Part shown: piece by piece, positions 24,651 to 33,065 of the stretch
How the letters are laid out: every line of letters begins with the position of its first letter
Numbering within the stretch: the first letter of the stretch is position 1
Origin: RBG-13-68-16 sp050018455
Lineage (GTDB): Bacteria > Acidobacteriota > Thermoanaerobaculia > Thermoanaerobaculales > Thermoanaerobaculaceae
Direction of reading: 5' to 3'
DNA length: 64,000 bases
Assembly (NCBI GenBank): GCA_050018455.1
Contig: JBEKAA010000002.1
Location: forward strand, 128,548-192,547
Translations under genes and position numbers: made by a program
The notes under the pieces: generated by a model
What the model was told of the DNA's origin: nothing
The model's database searches: none
Seen by the model: only the letters and a program-made list of their open reading frames with translations

Positions 24651-26459
24651 CTACTTCATCACAGCGGCCTCGGAGGTACGCGGCCCCACTGCGACACCGA
24701 GCCGCCGTGGGTCGCCCACCCCGACGAAGCTTCCCGTCCCTGGGTCGATGAAGATCACATTCGTGGCGCCGAACAACATCAGGTCCGTCCAGCGTGCGGG
24801 GAACTTGAGCTGGAACATGTCTTCGAAGCCTTGTTTCTCCAGCGCCGCCGCCTTCTCGGGAGTGATCTCCCCAGCCAGCTCCACCCAGGGTCTCAAAGGA
24901 CCGTAGTTGCTCCCCCAGATCGCACGTGGGGCCGCCACGGCCTCGCACACGCCGAGTCCGCGGTCGGCAATGCCGGAGATGACCGAGACCATCGCGGGGA
25001 CGACCCGATCGCTGCCCGCACTCCCCAGCACCAGAAGCGGCGTGCCATCCTTCAGCACGACGGTCGGTGTCATGGTGGTCATCGCTGCCCGGCCCGGCGT
25101 GAGGTAGTGCGCGTTCCTTGGGTTCGTGTAATCGAACGCGTTGAGGATCGAATTCCACATGAAACCCAGCCCGGGGGTGGCAACCCCGCTACCGAACGAG
25201 GTTCCCACCGTTTGGGTCAGTGCGACGATGTTCCCCCATTTGTCGACCACAGAAACCTGTGTGGTCCCAACCGCCAGGAACGGATCCGCCGTTTCTCTGC
25301 TGATCTCGCCGGGGACCAGCGCACGGTCGAAACGGATCAGCCTGGCCCGCGCGGCGGCCCAGGACTTGTTGGAGAGCTGCTGATCGAGGAGCACAACCGG
25401 CACGCTCGGGGTACTGCTGTCCGTGTTCGCGATGCGGGCCGCCTCGATCAGGAGGTGGAGCCGGTCGAGCGAGGAATCCTGCAACAGCTTCGAAGGAAAT
25501 GTCTCCAGGATGTCGAGCATCTCGAGGAGCATCCCCCCGCCCCCGGGGTACGGGAAAGAGATGACCTCGAAGCCGCGGTAACTGCCCCTGACGGGCCTCT
25601 TCTCCACGGCCCTCACCACGACGAGGTCCGACTTGCGGACGTATCCGCCGTTGCGCTCCATGTCGGCGTCGATCTCGTCCGCGATTCGGCCCCGGTAAAA
25701 TTCTTCCGGCCCGAGCTTCGCGATCCGCCGCAGCGTGTTCCCGAGGTCCGACGCGCAGTAGAGGTGGTCCGGGGCCCATGGACCCGAGTAGTCCTTGAGG
25801 AACAACTCCGCCACGTGCTTCTGCTGGCCCAGTTTGACGCCGTAGCTCTCGACGTTGCCGAGCTCGCTGAGGCTCATGCGGTAACCGTAGTCCGCGATAT
25901 CGATCGCCGGAGCCAAGACTTCGGCGAATCCTTTTGTTCCGAACCTCTCGACGGCACGGGCAAAAGCGGCCAGTGAACCCGGTACGGCAACGGACTTGTA
26001 GCCTTGGAGGTTTCTTCCCCTGCTGCGGGCCTTCTCCGCTTGAAGTTCGTCACCTCGACTCAGAAAAGGCACGTAGCAGGACCCGTCGATCGCCACCGTC
26101 TGGCCGTCCCTGAGGTAGATCAGGATGAACGTCTCACCGCCGAGTCCAGAGCTCGTTGGTTCCGCGACGCCGAGAGCCAGAGCTGTGGCCACCGCCGCGT
26201 CCACGGCATTGCCGCCGGCCTCGAGGATCGAGACTCCCGCACGGGATGCCTCCTCGGAGCCGGACACGACCATTCCATCTCGCGAGGTGATCTCGATTGG
26301 CCAGAGCTGATACGGGGACTCTGCGTACGCTCGGCCCTCCGAAGACGAATCCTCGACAGCGCGGCTCCGCCCGGCCCAGCCCTGGCCAACGACACTCGAT
26401 GGGGCAACACTCGTGAGGACAGCCGCCAGCGCCATCGCGCGCGACCATCCGTTCCTCAT
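24651..26459 (-). CDS. ggt: Gamma-glutamyltransferase
   Basis: GGT hydrolyses or transfers the gamma-glutamyl group of glutathione in the periplasm. The 602-residue precursor has a signal peptide (about 1-25). The large subunit contains GGNAVDAAVATALALGVAEP and GLGGETF. The nucleophile is Thr399 in TTQVSVVDKWGN, at which autocleavage would release a 204-residue small subunit; most homologues have His where this one has Gln. The oxyanion segment PGGGGMLLEMLDI and late GSAGSDRV follow the family. It is a single transcription unit. Confidence 0.93.
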   Translation of the reverse strand: MRNGWSRAMALAAVLTSVAPSSVVGQGWAGRSRAVEDSSSEGRAYAESPYQLWPIEITSRDGMVVSGSEEASRAGVSILEAGGNAVDAAVATALALGVAEPTSSGLGGETFILIYLRDGQTVAIDGSCYVPFLSRGDELQAEKARSRGRNLQGYKSVAVPGSLAAFARAVERFGTKGFAEVLAPAIDIADYGYRMSLSELGNVESYGVKLGQQKHVAELFLKDYSGPWAPDHLYCASDLGNTLRRIAKLGPEEFYRGRIADEIDADMERNGGYVRKSDLVVVRAVEKRPVRGSYRGFEVISFPYPGGGGMLLEMLDILETFPSKLLQDSSLDRLHLLIEAARIANTDSSTPSVPVVLLDQQLSNKSWAAARARLIRFDRALVPGEISRETADPFLAVGTTQVSVVDKWGNIVALTQTVGTSFGSGVATPGLGFMWNSILNAFDYTNPRNAHYLTPGRAAMTTMTPTVVLKDGTPLLVLGSAGSDRVVPAMVSVISGIADRGLGVCEAVAAPRAIWGSNYGPLRPWVELAGEITPEKAAALEKQGFEDMFQLKFPARWTDLMLFGATNVIFIDPGTGSFVGVGDPRRLGVAVGPRTSEAAVMK

Positions 26460-26636
26460 GACGACGAGACCTTTCTCATCGATTTCATGTTACTCCATCT
26501 CGCCGAGTAGGCGATGCGACCGCGAGAGAGTTTGCGGGCCGGCTGCTTCACGCGCTGTCTAGCGAACGGCCACCGTTCCCGGTCAGGTTTCTTGAAAGCC
26601 TACGAGCTGTTGATGCCGCCTTAACCATGAAGAAAA

Positions 26637-26661
26637 GTTCCCGCCCGGGTCGGGCGGGAAC
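26637..26661 (-). terminator. Intrinsic terminator of asnA
   Basis: A perfect 10-bp stem, GTTCCCGCCC with GGGCGGGAAC, closes a 5-nt loop. On the minus strand it is followed by TTTTCTTC, a good U-tract. It lies 68 nt after the asnA stop codon. Confidence 0.8.
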
Positions 26662-26728
26662 CTTTGTGACGTTGGGATGCACGGTTTGCGTCTCGGGCGT
26701 TTTTCGAGGCGCCGCATCCGAGCGCGGT

Positions 26729-27853
26729 CTACTCGAGGACGTTGATGTTCTTCGCGGCGCAGATGTCCTTGAGCTGCTTCGGCCACACGGTGACGCTCAC
26801 CTCGCCGAGGTGAGCCTTCTTGAGGATGTGCATCACGGTGCGGGACTGCCCGATTCCGCCCCCGATCGAAAGCGGTATCTGGTCGTTGATGATCGCCTGG
26901 TGATAGGGGAGCTTGAGGAAATCGAGCTGGTTCGAGAGCTCGAGCTGCTGCTTCAGCGTCTCCTTGGTGACGCGGATGCCCATCGACGTGAGTTCGTGCC
27001 GGCGCTTGGTCACAGGGTTCCACACGAGGATGTCGCCGTTGAGGCCGTGGGTCGGCTTTCCGGTCTCCTTGTCGGTGGGCGTGACCCAGTCATCGTAGTC
27101 GGCCGCCCGCATCTCGTGGGGGTAGCCGTCCTGAAGTACCCAACCGATGCCGATGATGAAGACGGCGGGGTACTTCTGGAGGATCGCGGTCTCGCGCTGC
27201 TTGCGCGGCATGTCCGGGTACATGTTGAGGATCTCCTCGGCGTGAAGGAACTTGAGTTCTTCCGGCATCTCCGGATATAGGTCCTTGAGCTTCGGGAAGA
27301 GCCCGAAGGCGTGTGCCTCGGCCCCCCGCAGCACCTTCCAGATCCTCCGGACCGTGTCCTTGAGGAAGCCGAGGTTGCGCTGCTCGGGGGTCATGACCTT
27401 CTCCCAGTCCCACTGATCCACGTAAGCGGAGTGGTCGTGGTCGAGGAAGTAGTCCTTGCGGACGGCGCGCATGTCGGTGACGATCCCCTCCCCAACCTTG
27501 CAGCCGAATTGCTTCAGTGCCAATCTCTTCCACTTGGTCGCGGCCTGCACCACCTGGGCTTCGATGCGCCTGGGAAGCCCGAGCCCGCACGGGAACTCGA
27601 TCGGCGTGCGTGATCCGTCGCGATCCAGGTAGTCGTTGACGCCGCTCTCCTTGCTCACGATGAGAGGCACCTCGACGCGGAACAGGTTGAGCTCACGACA
27701 CAGACCGTCCTCGATGAACCTCTTGACCGCGGTGATGGCGATCTGTGTCTCCTTGGGATCGAGGATCGAGTGGTAGCCGCTCGGTAGGATCTTTTCGACT
27801 TCCTCGTACGTGCTGATGCCAGGTCCGGCCAGGTCCGCTTTCTTGTCCGCCAT
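26729..27853 (-). CDS. asnA: Aspartate-ammonia ligase
   Basis: AsnA makes asparagine from aspartate, ammonia and ATP, using a class II tRNA-synthetase-like fold. The 374-residue sequence has LNLFRVEVPLIVSKESGVND, FLDHDHSAYVDQWDWEKV, DMRAVRKDYF and the C-terminal GGGIGQSRTVMHILKKAHLGEV split by short loops (motif 3). It is about 40 residues longer than the E. coli enzyme because of an insert around 190-225. The leader carries GAAAGGGGA before ATG 27853. A strong terminator follows the gene. Confidence 0.95.
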   Translation of the reverse strand: MADKKADLAGPGISTYEEVEKILPSGYHSILDPKETQIAITAVKRFIEDGLCRELNLFRVEVPLIVSKESGVNDYLDRDGSRTPIEFPCGLGLPRRIEAQVVQAATKWKRLALKQFGCKVGEGIVTDMRAVRKDYFLDHDHSAYVDQWDWEKVMTPEQRNLGFLKDTVRRIWKVLRGAEAHAFGLFPKLKDLYPEMPEELKFLHAEEILNMYPDMPRKQRETAILQKYPAVFIIGIGWVLQDGYPHEMRAADYDDWVTPTDKETGKPTHGLNGDILVWNPVTKRRHELTSMGIRVTKETLKQQLELSNQLDFLKLPYHQAIINDQIPLSIGGGIGQSRTVMHILKKAHLGEVSVTVWPKQLKDICAAKNINVLE

Positions 27854-28109
27854 TGCGTGTAGTCCCCTTTCGTTGTTCTGGTTCCGATTGTCCAGCGACC
27901 GTCTCGACGTTCCCCCTGCCTTTGGGGGCGAAGAAGTCTATGCCTTCTTGCTCGCGGCGCACAAGAGCCGCACCAACGGTGAGGCTCGGCCAGCGCTGGA
28001 CGTCTTCCTCCGAGTCGGCTGTTCTGGCCGCCGGTTTCACCTTCTATCATCGGCAAGTGGCAGCGGAGGAGGCGTGCCGTCGCCGACTCCGGAGGAGGCA
28101 ACGTTGGCG

Positions 28110-29399
28110 TCAGGCCGAGGCACCGAGGATTGCACGCTGGAGCGCGATGTTGTCGCGGTGGCCGGTAAAGCTCGCCGTCACACTGCCGCGGAGGGGATAC
28201 CCGAGCAGGTACAGATCGCCGATGATGTCGAGGATCTTGTGTCGAACAAACTCATCGGGAAACCGCAGTTCCGTGTTGATCACGTGGTCGTCGCCGACCA
28301 GGATGCAGTTGTCCAGACGGCCGCCTGAGCCGAGGCCGAGCTCGGCCATCATCGGCAGATCGCGCATGAAGCCAAACGTGCGGGCGGGCGCAATCTCGGT
28401 CTTGAAGGCCTCGAATCCCCACATGGTGAAGGCGTAGAACTGTTCCCCCACCGGCGGGGGATAGTGCAGACGGTACGACACCGAGAAGTTCTCCGCCGGC
28501 TCGATGACGAGACGTTTGTCCCCGCTGCCGGCTTCGTATCGCCTGTCGATGACCAACTCCTTGCGGGGCAGCCCCTGGTTCTCGATCCCCACCTCCTCCA
28601 GCCGCTCGCAGAACTCAAGAGCCGATCCGTCCATGACCGGGATCTCGCCGTGGACCTTGACGAGCAGGTTGGTGATCCCGCAAGCGTGGAGCGCGGCGAG
28701 CAGGTGCTCGACCGTGCGGATGCTCTCGCCCTCGCGCGAAAGCGTGGTTGCGTACTCGGTGTCTGCCACGGAATCGAGGTACGCAGGAATCTGGGTGCCC
28801 TTGGGCAGCGTGACGAAGTGGATCCCGCTGTTGACTGGCAGGGGCTGGATCACCATTCCGGTGCGATTCCCCGAGTGCAGCCCGAGACCATAGATGACGG
28901 TACTCGACGCAACGGTCCGCTGGGGGGTTTCCGAGTCACGCAGAAGGGGGAGCCCGGGAGGCTGCAGGAACACTCGGGCGTGCTCAGGGCCCTTCTCCAG
29001 GTCCAGCGCCTCACCCTCGGCGCCCTCCTCTCTGCCGGAGGCCGCGAGCGCGCCGGTGAGCGCCTCGAGCACCCGGTTGTAGGCGAGGGGCTTCTCGAGG
29101 TAGTCATATGCCCCCATCTTGATCGCCTTGACCGCCGTCGGCGCGGTCCCGTGGCCCGAGATCATGATCACCGCAGCACGGGCATCGATGTCGCGAATCG
29201 CCCGGAGCGTCTCGAGGCCGTCCCGATCGGGGAGCCAGATGTCGAGGAACACGACGGACGGACGCCGCCCGCGGTAGAGCTCGAGGGCCTCCTCACCACT
29301 GCCAGTCACGAGCGTGCGAAAGCCTTCGTCTTCGAGGATGTGGGAGAGCTGCGTCAAGATCCCGGGCTCGTCATCAACGATCAGCACCAGGGGTTTCAT
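28110..29399 (-). CDS. lpxC: Response-regulator receiver fused to UDP-3-O-acyl-GlcNAc deacetylase (LpxC)
   Basis: One continuous 429-residue frame holds two complete domains. Residues 1-118 are an NtrC-type receiver: acidic pair D9-D10, phosphoacceptor D53 (FLDIWLPDRDG), switch S81 (MISGHG) and K103 (EKPL). Residues 119-158 are a charged linker. From about 160 to 429 is a full LpxC: GLGLHSG, TVEHLLAAL (E231, H232), MDGSA, TFGFMRD, FVRHKILDIIGD (H387, D391) and FTGHRDN (H414), that is, all zinc and catalytic residues. LpxC performs the committed step of lipid A synthesis, so phosphorylation could control LPS output. No histidine kinase is adjacent. The next gene upstream is unrelated. Confidence 0.93.
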   Translation of the reverse strand: MKPLVLIVDDEPGILTQLSHILEDEGFRTLVTGSGEEALELYRGRRPSVVFLDIWLPDRDGLETLRAIRDIDARAAVIMISGHGTAPTAVKAIKMGAYDYLEKPLAYNRVLEALTGALAASGREEGAEGEALDLEKGPEHARVFLQPPGLPLLRDSETPQRTVASSTVIYGLGLHSGNRTGMVIQPLPVNSGIHFVTLPKGTQIPAYLDSVADTEYATTLSREGESIRTVEHLLAALHACGITNLLVKVHGEIPVMDGSALEFCERLEEVGIENQGLPRKELVIDRRYEAGSGDKRLVIEPAENFSVSYRLHYPPPVGEQFYAFTMWGFEAFKTEIAPARTFGFMRDLPMMAELGLGSGGRLDNCILVGDDHVINTELRFPDEFVRHKILDIIGDLYLLGYPLRGSVTASFTGHRDNIALQRAILGASA

Positions 29400-29528
29400 G
29401 GCCCGAGTGTGCGGCGTCGTCCGCTCCCGGTCAAGCCCGCCGCGCTTCGACCCCGCGGCATCACTACAGCTGCTACGGAACAAGGAGTGTTTCGTTCCAC
29501 ACCAACAAAATGTGATGGTGACAGGTAC

Positions 29529-30500
29529 CTACGGGAGCAAAACGCTCGAGCCGGTCGTCCGGCGCGCTTCGAGGTCGCGGTGCGCGTCTGCGGCTTCGCC
29601 CAGCGGGTATCTCCGGTTGATCTCCACACGCACCGCGCCGCCGCGGATCACGTCGAAGAGTTCCCCGGCGCTCGCCAGGAGGTCCTCGCGCCTGGCGGTG
29701 TATGCCATCAGCGTCGGCCGCGTGAGAAACAGGGAGCCTTTTGCGGACAGCACCAGCGGCGAGAACGGCGGCACGGGCCCCGAGCTGTTGCCGTAGGAGA
29801 CCATCATCCCCAGCGGCTGCAGGCAGTCGAGCGACCCCTCCCAGGTGTCTTTCCCCACCGAGTCGTACACCACCCGCACCCCGCGGCCTTGCGTGATCTC
29901 CTTCACCCGCGCCACGAAGTCCTCGCGCCGCGTGACGATGGGATGGTCGCAGCCGTGGCTGCGGGCGAGTGCGGCCTTCTCCTCGGTCGAAACCGTGCCG
30001 ATGACCGTCGCCCCGAGGTGCTTGGCCCACTGGCACGCGATCAGGCCGACGCCGCCGGCCGCCGCGTGGATCAGGATCGCGTCCCCGGGCTCGACCTTGC
30101 ACGTCCGGCGCAGCAGGTACTGCGCGGTCATGCCCTTCAACATCGCCGCGGCCGCCGTCTCGTCGCGGACGTCGCCCGGCAAGGGGACCAGGCGCTCGGC
30201 GGCGATGAGCCTCGCCTGCGCGTACGCTCCGGCCACGCCCGCGTAGGCGACGCGATCGCCGGCTTTGAACCGGGCGACCCCAGCACCGACCTCCTCCACG
30301 ACCCCGGCCGCCTCGGAGCCTATGACCGCCGGGAGGGTGAGCGTGTACAGGCCGGCGCGGTGATACACGTCGAGGAAGTTGACCCCTACCGCGGTCTGAG
30401 CGATGCGCACCTCCCCGATCCCGGGTCGCCCGACCTCGATTTCTTCCCAGCGCAGCACTTCCGGGCCGCCGACTTCGTGAATCCGAATTCCCATCGTCAT
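29529..30500 (-). CDS. NADPH:quinone oxidoreductase (zeta-crystallin-like)
   Basis: The 323-residue protein is a zinc-free medium-chain dehydrogenase/reductase. The N-terminal GroES-like part has VGVNFLDVYHRAGLY and VIGSEAAGVVEEVG; the Rossmann part has HAAAGGVGLIACQWAKHLGA and binds NADPH. The sequence matches QorA, which reduces quinones by one-electron transfer. GGAG lies 9 nt before ATG 30500; a second ATG two codons later is possible. It is followed by a divergently unrelated LpxC fusion on the same strand, 129 nt away. Confidence 0.9.
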   Translation of the reverse strand: MTMGIRIHEVGGPEVLRWEEIEVGRPGIGEVRIAQTAVGVNFLDVYHRAGLYTLTLPAVIGSEAAGVVEEVGAGVARFKAGDRVAYAGVAGAYAQARLIAAERLVPLPGDVRDETAAAAMLKGMTAQYLLRRTCKVEPGDAILIHAAAGGVGLIACQWAKHLGATVIGTVSTEEKAALARSHGCDHPIVTRREDFVARVKEITQGRGVRVVYDSVGKDTWEGSLDCLQPLGMMVSYGNSSGPVPPFSPLVLSAKGSLFLTRPTLMAYTARREDLLASAGELFDVIRGGAVRVEINRRYPLGEAADAHRDLEARRTTGSSVLLP

Positions 30501-30522
30501 CGGGGTCAGCTCCGGAGGCAGA

Positions 30523-31449
30523 CTACCGCGACTCCACGCGCGGCGCGTCCGGGGGCGGCGAGGAGGCGATCCGGAGCGCGCCGGGTGCGATCGTGAACGT
30601 CACCGGTCCCGAAGGGTAGGTTTCCCCGTCCACGTCGAAAGCCGGGAGGGGCGCGAGGGGCTCGAGCCGGACCTGCCAGGCGCGGGCGTACCGAACGGGG
30701 CGGGCGTGCAGGTGACGCCCCAGGTACACCTGCGGCAGGCGAAGGACGAGTTCCCACCCCGAGACCTCGCCCACCGCGACGACGTCGAAAAGCCCGTCGT
30801 CGGGGCGCGCCCGAGGCGCGACCCGCATCCCTTTTCCGAACGTCGTGCCGTTGGCCACCGCGAGGAGGAAGAGCGGGCCCTCATACCAGCCGCGGTCATC
30901 GAGTGACACGCGCACCGGCACGCAGCGGTATTGCCGAAGGGCGGCGAGCGTGGCCCTCAGGAAGGCTGTCCGTCCACGGTCCGGTATCGCGTTGACCGCC
31001 TCGTCGACGAGGCCGCCGATCCCCGCCGATGCGATGTTGACGAACGCGAACCTGCACGCAGGTCCTTCGCACAGTCCCGCGTCGATCGGGAAGCAGGGCC
31101 CCAGGAGCGCCTGCCGCAGCGCCGCACCAGGGGCTCGCGGAATGCCGAGGGCCCGCGCGAGGTCCGAGCCCGTCCCCGCCGGCACGATGCCCATGGCCAC
31201 GTTCCCGCACCCGCCGGCAAGGAGCGCGTTCGCAACGAGATGGGCGGTCCCGTCGCCGCCGACAGCCACCACTCGACTGCACCCGGACGCAAGCGCTTCG
31301 GCGACGGCACGGCGCGAGGCAGCGGGGTCACTGGGCATCACCACCCTGATTGCCGACAGCGTCTCGGCCAGTGGACGCAGGCGATCCCAGAAGCGCCTGG
31401 CGCGCCCCCCCCCGGCGGCGGAGTTCACGAGCACGACGGTCTCGTTCAC
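30523..31449 (-). CDS. Diacylglycerol/lipid kinase (DagK/YegS family)
   Basis: The 308-residue protein has the lipid-kinase catalytic domain: VNSAAGGGRARRFW, VVAVGGDGTAHLVANALL (GGDGT) and GIVPAGTGSDLARALGIP, followed by the beta-sandwich half with FDVDGETYPSGPVTF. It would phosphorylate diacylglycerol or a related lipid with ATP. The start is GTG 31449, which overlaps the glpD stop (GTGA), showing tight coupling. It is the last gene of the three-gene operon with an alkyl-DHAP-synthase-like flavoprotein and GlpD, which suggests glycerolipid or ether-lipid metabolism. Confidence 0.88.
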   Translation of the reverse strand: MNETVVLVNSAAGGGRARRFWDRLRPLAETLSAIRVVMPSDPAASRRAVAEALASGCSRVVAVGGDGTAHLVANALLAGGCGNVAMGIVPAGTGSDLARALGIPRAPGAALRQALLGPCFPIDAGLCEGPACRFAFVNIASAGIGGLVDEAVNAIPDRGRTAFLRATLAALRQYRCVPVRVSLDDRGWYEGPLFLLAVANGTTFGKGMRVAPRARPDDGLFDVVAVGEVSGWELVLRLPQVYLGRHLHARPVRYARAWQVRLEPLAPLPAFDVDGETYPSGPVTFTIAPGALRIASSPPPDAPRVESR

Positions 31450-33065
31450 CGCCGTCCCTCCGGCGGGAGCCAGCTCGCAGCCGCCTTCTCGAGGCGCGCG
31501 AGCTCCGCGTTCCAGCGCGCCACCGACCACCCCGCCGCGCGCCGCAGCAGCGGGCGGAGCTCCGGCGCGAGCTCGAGGCACAGCCGCGGCTGCCACATTC
31601 CGAGCCGGACCCGGCGCAGCAGGAGGTCCTCGAGGTGGACGCACCCTCCGAAGCGTAGGTGCCAGACGAGCTCGGTGCCGCAGACGTCGAGGCCCTCCGC
31701 GACCGGGCGAAGCTGCATGGGTCCGGCGGATGCCGCCGCCGGAAGCGCGAGCGCCGCGAGGCGCCGCACCAACCCTCCCGCAACAGCCTCGGTCGCTCCG
31801 AGGGCCTGCACCGCCGCACGCGTGCTTTCGGGATCGCACCGCCAGGGCAGGGAAAAGGCTGTGCTCGAGCCGGGAGCCGCCTGCGCCTGGCGCTCGTCGG
31901 GCAGCAGCCGGACTACCGCATCCACCACCTTCTCGGCCGTGGCCCGAAACGTGGTGAGCTTTCCGCCGGCCGTCGAAAGCAACCCGTCCTCCACCCACAC
32001 CGCCTCCTCCCGCGACGCGTCCGACGGGGTGGCAGCGCGGCTCGAGAGCACCGGGCGCACACCGGCGAACGCACCGGTCACGCTCCGCAGGGTCAGGCCG
32101 GCGGACGGAAAGGCGTGTCGTGCCACGCGCAGCAAGTACCCGACCTCCTCGGCGCTCGGATGCGGGTCGTCGAGAGGGCCGTCGTGGAAGAGGTCGGTGG
32201 TCCCGACCAGCGTCCCCTCGGGGTGCGGCACGGCAAACACGGGCCGGCCGTCGTCCGGCGAGAGCGCCGTCACGGCAAGATCGAGGGGCAGGCTCGCGCG
32301 GGAGAACAGAAGGTGCGAGCCGCGCGAAGGTCGCAGACGTGCTTTGTGCTGGCCCCCCATGGCGCGAACCTCGTCGGTCCACACCCCGGTCGCGTTGACG
32401 ACCACGGACGCCCGCACCTCGACCAACAGTCCGCTCTCGAGGTCGGTCACCCGAGCTCCGGTCACACGGCCCTCGGCGTTTCTGATCAGCTCCTCGACCC
32501 GTGCGTAGCTGAGCGCCGCGCCGCCCGCGAGCATGCCGGCATTGACGACCGCCAGCACGAGGCGGGCGTCGTCCGCGACCGCATCGTCGTAGAGCAACCC
32601 GAACTCGAGCCCCTTCTTGGCAAGCTGGGGCACCAGCTCTGCCGCCGCGGCCGCGCCCACCCTGGCGTGACGGTGCCGGACAGGGGTCAGGTGGTCGTAC
32701 ATCGAAAGACCGAGGTCGACCTGCCAGCCCGGCGTCAGGTCGTGCTCGTACGAAGGGTAGAGGAATCGCACCGGCCACACCAGGTGAGGGTTGGCCAGTG
32801 CCAGCAGGTCGCGCTCGCGACACGCCGTCCGGGTGATTGCGAGCTGCATGCGGCGCAGGTAGCGCAGCCCGCCGTGGATCAGCTTGGACGAGCGCGAGGA
32901 GGTGCCGGAGGCGAAGTCCCCTCGCTCCACTAAGGCGACGGACAGCCCTCTGAGCGCGGCGTCGTGCAGGATCCCGGCACCGGTGATCCCACCGCCGATA
33001 ACCAGCAGGTCGAGGCTGTCGGAGAGCCTGCGCCAAGCGTTCTCCCGCCAACCCGGAAGGAACAT
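31446..33065 (-). CDS. glpD: Glycerol-3-phosphate dehydrogenase
   Basis: GlpD oxidises sn-glycerol-3-phosphate to dihydroxyacetone phosphate (DHAP) and feeds electrons to quinone at the membrane. The 539-residue protein has the FAD motif LLVIGGGITGAGILHDAALRG split over about 20-40, SSRSSKLIHGGLRYL (active-site loop) and LSTAGGKLTTFRATAEKVVD. The C-terminal domain is the GlpD-type helical cap. ATG 33065 overlaps the preceding stop (TGATG) and has GGAGGAG just upstream. In this operon it could supply or consume DHAP for the flavoprotein. Confidence 0.95.
   Translation of the reverse strand: MFLPGWRENAWRRLSDSLDLLVIGGGITGAGILHDAALRGLSVALVERGDFASGTSSRSSKLIHGGLRYLRRMQLAITRTACRERDLLALANPHLVWPVRFLYPSYEHDLTPGWQVDLGLSMYDHLTPVRHRHARVGAAAAAELVPQLAKKGLEFGLLYDDAVADDARLVLAVVNAGMLAGGAALSYARVEELIRNAEGRVTGARVTDLESGLLVEVRASVVVNATGVWTDEVRAMGGQHKARLRPSRGSHLLFSRASLPLDLAVTALSPDDGRPVFAVPHPEGTLVGTTDLFHDGPLDDPHPSAEEVGYLLRVARHAFPSAGLTLRSVTGAFAGVRPVLSSRAATPSDASREEAVWVEDGLLSTAGGKLTTFRATAEKVVDAVVRLLPDERQAQAAPGSSTAFSLPWRCDPESTRAAVQALGATEAVAGGLVRRLAALALPAAASAGPMQLRPVAEGLDVCGTELVWHLRFGGCVHLEDLLLRRVRLGMWQPRLCLELAPELRPLLRRAAGWSVARWNAELARLEKAAASWLPPEGRR

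Noticed and set aside
24651..26459. Inactive gamma-glutamyltransferase because of TTQ instead of TTH
   Set aside because: The nucleophile Thr399 and the rest of the active site are intact, and the third residue of that motif varies in the family.
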